Positions 59,126 through 64,000 of a stretch of DNA of 64,000 nt are shown piece by piece. This DNA is from Herbiconiux solani NBRC 106740 (GTDB lineage Bacteria > Actinomycetota > Actinomycetes > Actinomycetales > Microbacteriaceae). The translations under genes were made by a program, and so were the position numbers. Location of the stretch: contig NZ_BCST01000006.1 in NCBI RefSeq assembly GCF_001571005.1, positions 1 through 64,000 on the forward strand, given 5' to 3'. The notes beneath the pieces were generated by a model that saw only the letters and a program-made list of their open reading frames with translations, was not told where the DNA came from and searched no databases. The stretch's first letter is position 1. Every line of letters begins with the position of its first letter.

Positions 59126-61072
59126 ATGAGTGAGCATATTCGGCGTGTTCTTGCGTTCTTCACGGGCATCGCGCTCTTGATTACGTTTCAAGCGACCATC
59201 CTCCCGGCTGCGAATGCGGCGCCCACGCGCAGTCGAGCGATCTCGGCTGAGCTCGTGGCCGAGGTCGGCCAGCCGGCGGGGATACCCCAAGGCCTTGTCT
59301 TGGACCATTTCACGCAGCGCGCCTATGCGCTCGACGCCGAGAACGACAAGCTATTCGTCTACGACACCACCGGCAACGGGCTGAGCCTGGTCACGACTCT
59401 TCCAACGAGCTCCGATGCGGCGGCGCTCTCAGTGAACCGTGTCACCCATCGATTGTTCCTTGTTGATTCTCTGCAGGCGGAGGTCACCGTGATCGACGGG
59501 GACCCGACGTCATCCACGGCCTATCGGGTGCTCGAAAAGCTGCCCACTGGCGGAAGCCGGCCGACGATGATGGCGGTGGACGAGGTGGCGAACATGCTCT
59601 TCGTCGCCAACTCGGTCTCCATGAACGTCGCGGTGATCGATCTCGATTCGGGCGAGCGCCGGATGGCTGAAACAGGGTCGCGACCGGTCGACATCGTGGT
59701 GGACCCGAAACGTCACAAGGCATTCATTGCGAGCTACATGCCCGCTCATATCGCTGTGGTCGGAGAGGACGGGTCCTTCCTGACGTCGCCCACCGAGGCT
59801 TTGCCCGTAAGCCTCGCAGTGGGCGCAGGACAGCTGTTCGTCGGGTTCAGTACGCCGACGCACCACCTCGAGCGATTCGACACCGCAGACCTTTCACCGA
59901 CCGGCCGTTCGACAGCGCTCGAAAACAACATCAACGGAATCGCGATCGATGAAGCCCTCAAAATCGTCTATGTCATCCAGTTCGACTTCGGCAAGCCCTC
60001 GATCGAGACGCTGAATCTGATCACGCTCGAGGTCGATCAACCTTTCAGCGTGACGGAACTATGGGTTCCCGAGATCACGATCGATCCGCAGACTCACGAT
60101 CTCTACTTCGCGCGGAGAGACGCTCAGACTCTGATCTCGCGGTATCACCCGACGGTGAACCCTGCCCCGTCGGTCGAGCGGCTCGGGGGCGCGGACCGGT
60201 ACGTGGTCGCGGCCGCGGCGTCGGCGGATACGTTCGCTCCCGGAGTGCCGGTGGTGTTCGTGGCCTCGGGCGAAGGGTTCGCCGATGCGCTCTCCGGTTC
60301 GGTGGCCGCCGGCGTCAGACGCGGTCCGGTGTTGCTGGTCAGGAAGAACGACGTACCGGCGTCGACCGCGGAAGAACTCCGTCGACTGAACCCCCAGAAG
60401 ATCATCGTCCTGGGCGGTGAGGCGACGATCGCTGCGTCCGTGGAGGTGGCGCTCGGTGAATTCAGCCGGAGCGTGACGAGGGTGGCCGGACCGGATCGGT
60501 ACGCCGTGTCGTCCGCAATCTCCCAGATGGCCTTCGCCGGTGGAGCGTCGATGGCGTACATCGCTTCGGGCGAGACGTTCCCCGATGCCCTGTCCGCCTC
60601 TCCCATGAGCGGATTCGAGCGAGGCCCCGTGCTGCTGACGCAGAAAGACACCTTGCCGGCAGCCGTGTCGACTGAACTCCGCCGCTTGGCTGTTTCGTAC
60701 GTGATCGTCGTGGGAGGGCCGAACACCGTGAGCCCGCCTGTCGCCGAAGCGATCGAGACGATCGCGCCGGTGATCCGGATCGATGGTCCGGACCGCTTCG
60801 CCGTCTCGGCGGCGGCCTCCACCCGGTCGTTCGAACACGGCGTCTACACCGTGTACATCGCCTCGGGCGAGGTCTTCCCCGATGCCCTGTCCGGCGCTCC
60901 GGCGGCCATCGCGAACAGCGCACCTGTCCTGCTGGTGAATCGCGACAGCATCCCCTCGTCCGTCGCGCTCGAACTCCGTCGGCTCGCGCCGTACCGCATC
61001 GTCGTCCTGGGGGGGCCGAACACCGTCACGGATCGCGTCGTGGCTGAACTGGGCAGGTACCTGACGAGGTGA
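59126..61072 (+). CDS. Exported beta-propeller plus CWB2 surface protein (paralogue 2)
   Basis: 648 aa, the same design and length as paralogue 1: signal peptide (hydrophobic FFTGIALLITFQATILPAANA), YVTN-like propeller to about 345 (LDHFTQRAYALD, MAVDEVANMLFVANS, VVDPKRHKAFIAS), then three CWB2 repeats (RLGGADRYVVAAA, RVAGPDRYAVSSA, RIDGPDRFAVSAA). The first 1 kb looks lower in GC than the neighbouring housekeeping genes, which may mean horizontal gain or relaxed codon use in a surface protein. It splits purK from purE, which are usually adjacent. Confidence 0.87.
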   Translation: MSEHIRRVLAFFTGIALLITFQATILPAANAAPTRSRAISAELVAEVGQPAGIPQGLVLDHFTQRAYALDAENDKLFVYDTTGNGLSLVTTLPTSSDAAALSVNRVTHRLFLVDSLQAEVTVIDGDPTSSTAYRVLEKLPTGGSRPTMMAVDEVANMLFVANSVSMNVAVIDLDSGERRMAETGSRPVDIVVDPKRHKAFIASYMPAHIAVVGEDGSFLTSPTEALPVSLAVGAGQLFVGFSTPTHHLERFDTADLSPTGRSTALENNINGIAIDEALKIVYVIQFDFGKPSIETLNLITLEVDQPFSVTELWVPEITIDPQTHDLYFARRDAQTLISRYHPTVNPAPSVERLGGADRYVVAAAASADTFAPGVPVVFVASGEGFADALSGSVAAGVRRGPVLLVRKNDVPASTAEELRRLNPQKIIVLGGEATIAASVEVALGEFSRSVTRVAGPDRYAVSSAISQMAFAGGASMAYIASGETFPDALSASPMSGFERGPVLLTQKDTLPAAVSTELRRLAVSYVIVVGGPNTVSPPVAEAIETIAPVIRIDGPDRFAVSAAASTRSFEHGVYTVYIASGEVFPDALSGAPAAIANSAPVLLVNRDSIPSSVALELRRLAPYRIVVLGGPNTVTDRVVAELGRYLTR

Positions 61073-61140
61073 GCGCCGTACCCGGGCGAGAGTGCGGGAC
61101 GACGCGCGTGCCGCTGACCGGATCTGGGGGAGGGCGCACT

Positions 61141-61153
61141 TAGCATGGGCGTC
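61141..61153 (+). promoter_or_regulatory. Leaderless-type promoter of purE
   Basis: TAGCAT (61141-61146) then 7 nt then ATG at 61154. An in-frame ATG at 61145 overlaps the hexamer and is rejected. Confidence 0.55.
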
Positions 61154-61654
61154 ATGCCCTCCGAACAGCCGCTCGTGGGCGTCGTCATGGGGTCGGATTC
61201 CGACTTCTCGGTCATGAGCGACGCCGTGCAGGTTCTCCGTGACTTCGGTGTGCCCTTCGAGGTGCAGGTCGTCTCCGCCCACCGCACCCCTGAGAAGATG
61301 ATCGAGTACGGGCGCAGTGCCCGGTCGCGCGGCCTCAAGGTCGTCATCGCCGGTGCCGGCGGTGCGGCGCATCTGCCCGGCATGATCGCCGCCGTCACGA
61401 CCCTCCCGGTCGTCGGGGTGCCTGTGCCTCTCGCCCGGCTCGACGGCCTCGACTCGCTGCTGTCGATCGTGCAGATGCCCGCGGGTATCCCGGTCGCGAC
61501 CGTCTCGATCGGCGGCGCGAAGAACGCGGCGCTGGTGGCTGTCAGCATTCTCTCGACCGCCGATGGTGAGCTAGCCGACGCGCTGGACGCCTACCGCGCC
61601 GGGCTCACCGAGCTCGTCGAACAGAAGAACGCAGACCTGCAGACCCGCCTATGA
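61154..61654 (+). CDS. purE: N5-carboxyaminoimidazole ribonucleotide mutase
   Basis: Converts N5-CAIR to CAIR in purine synthesis. 166 aa, class I PurE length; [36 protein letters not shown] and [20 protein letters not shown] all present. Overlaps the LCP gene by 4 nt (ATGA). Separated from purK by the CWB2 paralogue 2. Confidence 0.96.
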   Translation: MPSEQPLVGVVMGSDSDFSVMSDAVQVLRDFGVPFEVQVVSAHRTPEKMIEYGRSARSRGLKVVIAGAGGAAHLPGMIAAVTTLPVVGVPVPLARLDGLDSLLSIVQMPAGIPVATVSIGGAKNAALVAVSILSTADGELADALDAYRAGLTELVEQKNADLQTRL

Positions 61655-63024
61655 CCACGATGACCGCGAACTCGACCGCGAGCCCGATCCGCTACCCGGA
61701 CACCAGCTCCCCGAAGGCCATGACGGTCAGGGGCTGGTGGCTGGTGGTGCTCAACTTCCTGATCCCGGGCTCGGCCCAGGTGCTGGCGGGCAACCGCAAG
61801 CTCGGGCGGTTCGGGCTGTACTTCACGTTCGCGCTCTGGATCCTGGCCATCCTCGGCATCGTGATCTACCTGATCTGGCCGCAGGTCATCTTCTCGGTCG
61901 CCACGAACCCGGTGCCGCTCACGATCGTGCAGGGCGTCCTGGTCGCCTACGCGGTGCTCTGGGTCATCCTCACGCTCGACACGCTGCGGCTCGTGCGCCT
62001 GGTCAACGTCGGCACCCGGGCCCGGCCGGCGCTCGCGCTGTTCTCGGTGCTGCTGCTCGTCGTCACGTCCGGCGGGGCCGCAGGCGCCGCGTACCTGGCG
62101 AACGTGGCGCAGTCCGGGCTCAGCTCGGTGTTCTCGGCCCAGGCCGCGGCCGAGCCTCCGGTCGACGGCCGCTACAACATCCTGCTGCTCGGCGGCGACG
62201 CCGGCCCCGACCGCGACGGGATGCGGCCCGACAGCATGACCGTGGTCAGCATCGACGCCGACACCGGCAAGGCCACCATGATCGGCATCCCGCGCAACCT
62301 CGAGCAGGTTCCGCTGCGCGAGGGTTCGCCGCTGATCGGCACCGACTACGCGCCCGACGGCAATTACGACTGCGGCAGCGACTGCCAGATCAGCTTCCTC
62401 TACCCCCGCGTCGAGGCCTTCGATCAGGATCTCTACCCGAACGCCGACGCCGAGGGGTCGAACCCGGGCGTCGAGGCGACGAAGGATGCGGTCGAGGGGG
62501 CCCTCAACATCACCATCCAGTACTACGTGATGATCGACATGCAGGGCTTCTCCGACCTGATCGACGCACTCGGCGGCGTCGACATCAACGTCACCGAGAA
62601 GCTCCCGATGGGCGGCGACGAGGACGGCAACGAGATCGAGGGCTGGATCTGGCCCGGCGAGCAGCACATGAACGGCTACACGGCCCTCTGGTACGCGCGC
62701 TCGCGGCACACCACGAGCGACTACGACCGGATGCAGCGCCAGGGCGAGCTGCAGACCGCGATCCTGAACCAGTTCCAGCCGGTGAACGTGCTCACGAAGT
62801 TCCAGGGCATCGTCGAGGCGGGCACGCAGGTGGTGCAGACCGACATCCCCCAGTCGACCCTCTCGTACTTCCTCGACCTGGCCCTCAAGACCAAGTCGCA
62901 GCCCATCGACCGCATCGACCTCACGCCCCCGCTCATCGACCCGGAGGACCCGGACTGGGACCTCGTGCGGACGACGGTGCAGGCTGCGCTGAACCCCACC
63001 CCCAGCACGGACACCGCCGGCTGA
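61651..63024 (+). CDS. LytR-CpsA-Psr (LCP) family cell-wall polymer ligase
   Basis: 457 aa. Four membrane helices in the first 150 residues (an N-terminal extension beyond the single helix of most LCP proteins), then an extracytoplasmic LCP domain: [63 protein letters not shown], and [20 protein letters not shown] with the conserved Arg pair. LCP enzymes transfer lipid-linked glycopolymers onto peptidoglycan; CWB2 proteins encoded nearby would bind such polymers. The ATG overlaps the purE stop. Confidence 0.93.
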   Translation: MTTMTANSTASPIRYPDTSSPKAMTVRGWWLVVLNFLIPGSAQVLAGNRKLGRFGLYFTFALWILAILGIVIYLIWPQVIFSVATNPVPLTIVQGVLVAYAVLWVILTLDTLRLVRLVNVGTRARPALALFSVLLLVVTSGGAAGAAYLANVAQSGLSSVFSAQAAAEPPVDGRYNILLLGGDAGPDRDGMRPDSMTVVSIDADTGKATMIGIPRNLEQVPLREGSPLIGTDYAPDGNYDCGSDCQISFLYPRVEAFDQDLYPNADAEGSNPGVEATKDAVEGALNITIQYYVMIDMQGFSDLIDALGGVDINVTEKLPMGGDEDGNEIEGWIWPGEQHMNGYTALWYARSRHTTSDYDRMQRQGELQTAILNQFQPVNVLTKFQGIVEAGTQVVQTDIPQSTLSYFLDLALKTKSQPIDRIDLTPPLIDPEDPDWDLVRTTVQAALNPTPSTDTAG

Positions 63025-63034
63025 CATCTGGCTG

Positions 63035-63126
63035 CCGGCAGGTGAAGGCACCGAAAACGGCGTCTCACGTCCCGGCAGGTGAAGGCCCCAAAATGGTCTC
63101 TCACGCCCCGGCAGGTGAAGGCACCA
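63035..63126 (+). repeat. 36-37-bp tandem repeat (2.6 copies) downstream of the LCP gene
   Basis: CCGGCAGGTGAAGGC recurs at 63035, 63072 and 63108, each followed by a similar CCNAAAA...TCTCACG stretch. It begins 11 nt after the stop. The array lies in the 318-nt gene-free stretch 63025-63342. Confidence 0.85.
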
Positions 63127-63137
63127 AGGCCCACGAC

Positions 63138-63186
63138 CCGTCACTTGTTGTCGCTATACGCACCCTTTAGCGACAACAACTGACGG
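63138..63186. repeat. Long intergenic palindrome (19-bp arms)
   Basis: Arms 63138-63156 and 63168-63186 match at 18 of 19 positions (CCGTCACTTGTTGTCGCTA against the opposite CCGTCAGTTGTTGTCGCTA), loop 11 nt. It is AT-richer than its surroundings. The remaining 63187-63342 shows nothing recognisable. Possibly a terminator for the convergent LCP and glycosyltransferase genes or a dispersed REP-like element. Confidence 0.75.
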
Positions 63187-63342
63187 ATCGAGGACAGTCG
63201 GTCGGCACGGAACACAAACGCAACAGGCCCTACTCGACGACCCAGGGTGAGCGCGTCGAGTCGCGGCACGACCGAAGGCCGCGCCGCGAGACGGCACGCG
63301 AACATGTCGCCCGCGCCGCAGAGGCGGCGGCGCGGCAACTAG

Positions 63343-64000
63343 CTACAGATCAGCGTGCAGCTGCCAGACCTTGTCCGCCGAGTCGCGCCAGGAGAAAGCT
63401 CGGGCTCGGTCCAGGCCCGAGATCGAGAGACGGGTGCGGAGCGAGGAGTCGGTGACGACGGCGCCGATGGCCTCGGCGAGCTGGCCCGCGTAGGCGTCGG
63501 CGGTGGTGCGGGTGACGACGAACGTCGATCCGGCCGCGACCTCGACGAGGGCGGGCACGTCGGCGTGGATGACGGGGGTGCCGAAGTTGAAAGCCTCCAC
63601 GAGCGGCAGCCCGAACCCCTCGGCGAGGCTGGGGTAGACGAACACCGTGGCCCGGTCGACGAGCAGGGCGAGGTCACTGTCGCTGACGAATCCGAGAACG
63701 CGGATGCGCGACGCATCCACTCCGGCGGCAGCCGCGACCGAAGCCACGTCGAACTCGCCCCAGCCATCGGGCCCAGCGATCAGAAGCGGCAGGTCGCCGG
63801 TGGCGGGGTGCGCGAGCGCCTGGATGAGGGCGCTGAGGCCCTTCCGCGGCTCGAGCGTTCCGACGGCGAGGATGTACTGGGCCGGCAGATCGAGCTCGGC
63901 CGCGCGGGCCGAGGGCTCGGCGGGCAGGCGCAGCAGCTCGCTGACCGCGCCGCCGATCACCCGAACGCGGTCGCCGAAGTTGAAGTACTTGGACAGGTCC
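63343..64000 (-). CDS. GT4-family glycosyltransferase (5' part outside window)
   Basis: The C-terminal 219 residues of a GT-B glycosyltransferase. Seen: YILAVGTLEPRKGLSALIQAL (start of the nucleotide-sugar domain), LPLLIAGPDGWG, RIRVLGFVSDSDLALLVDRA, and the E-x7-E type YPSLAEGFGLPLVEAFNFGTPVIHADVPALVEV. The reading frame stays open to the window edge, so the acceptor domain lies beyond 64000. Probably acts in wall polysaccharide assembly, next to the LCP gene (inference). Confidence 0.9.
   Translation of the reverse strand, partial: DLSKYFNFGDRVRVIGGAVSELLRLPAEPSARAAELDLPAQYILAVGTLEPRKGLSALIQALAHPATGDLPLLIAGPDGWGEFDVASVAAAAGVDASRIRVLGFVSDSDLALLVDRATVFVYPSLAEGFGLPLVEAFNFGTPVIHADVPALVEVAAGSTFVVTRTTADAYAGQLAEAIGAVVTDSSLRTRLSISGLDRARAFSWRDSADKVWQLHADL

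Noticed and set aside
63035-63126. Possible CRISPR array downstream of the LCP gene
   Set aside because: There are fewer than three units, no constant spacer length with unique spacers, and no cas genes; it is a simple tandem duplication.

Overview
The window is a high-GC actinobacterial chromosome segment. The GC-rich codon use, CWB2 cell-wall-binding repeat proteins, a FUSC protein, a polyprenyl-phosphate-mannose synthase, three acyl-CoA carboxylase subunits and an AccE-type epsilon subunit point to Actinomycetota, most likely Microbacteriaceae (family level is inference). I see no tRNA, rRNA, IS element, prophage or CRISPR array.

Layout: 1-2.7 kb holds the riboflavin operon (ribD-ribE-ribBA, minus strand) behind an FMN riboswitch. 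2.8-9.1 kb holds a mannosyl-lipid synthase, GtrA, a sugar mutarotase, FUSC, trpS, exonuclease III and a YihY membrane protein. 9.2-12.7 kb is the succinate dehydrogenase operon sdhCDAB with a strong terminator. 12.9-15.3 kb has a mannosyltransferase and GDP-mannose pyrophosphorylase. 15.3-23.9 kb is a nucleoside uptake and breakdown operon: two BMP lipoproteins, a double ATPase, two permeases, cytidine deaminase and thymidine phosphorylase. 24-31 kb continues purine/nucleoside metabolism: a nucleoside hydrolase diverging from an unusual adenosylhomocysteinase-like gene over a perfect palindromic operator, an IclR regulator and adenosine deaminase. 31-35 kb holds a WYL regulator, orphan PTS IIA and IIB proteins and pyruvate oxidase. 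35-39.3 kb has a phospho-sugar mutase, purine nucleoside phosphorylase and an LpdA-like flavoprotein. 39.3-54.1 kb has an oxidoreductase-ASCH fusion, the split acyl-CoA carboxylase locus (accA, maf, accE, accD), an RNA methyltransferase, a three-gene signalling module and an MprF-like protein. 54.2-64 kb holds two propeller/CWB2 surface proteins, birA, a PH-domain protein, purK, purE, an LCP cell-wall ligase and part of a glycosyltransferase.

The genes fit together as a core block: imported nucleosides (BMP/ABC) are cleaved by Cdd, DeoA, nucleoside hydrolase, Add and PNP, and the pentose phosphate may be handled by the mutase; BirA biotinylates the AccA carrier domain; Ppm, ManC, MgtA, LCP and CWB2 proteins build or decorate the envelope. 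As I recall it, the same core genes occur in the same order and nearly all on the same relative strands in Mycobacterium tuberculosis (about Rv3264-Rv3336).

Two features run through the whole window. About twenty genes have a TANNNT -10 hexamer exactly 6-7 nt before an ATG/GTG, so they are probably transcribed without a leader; I used this to correct several starts. At several genes a short tandem duplication begins in or directly at the stop codon and runs into the intergenic space.
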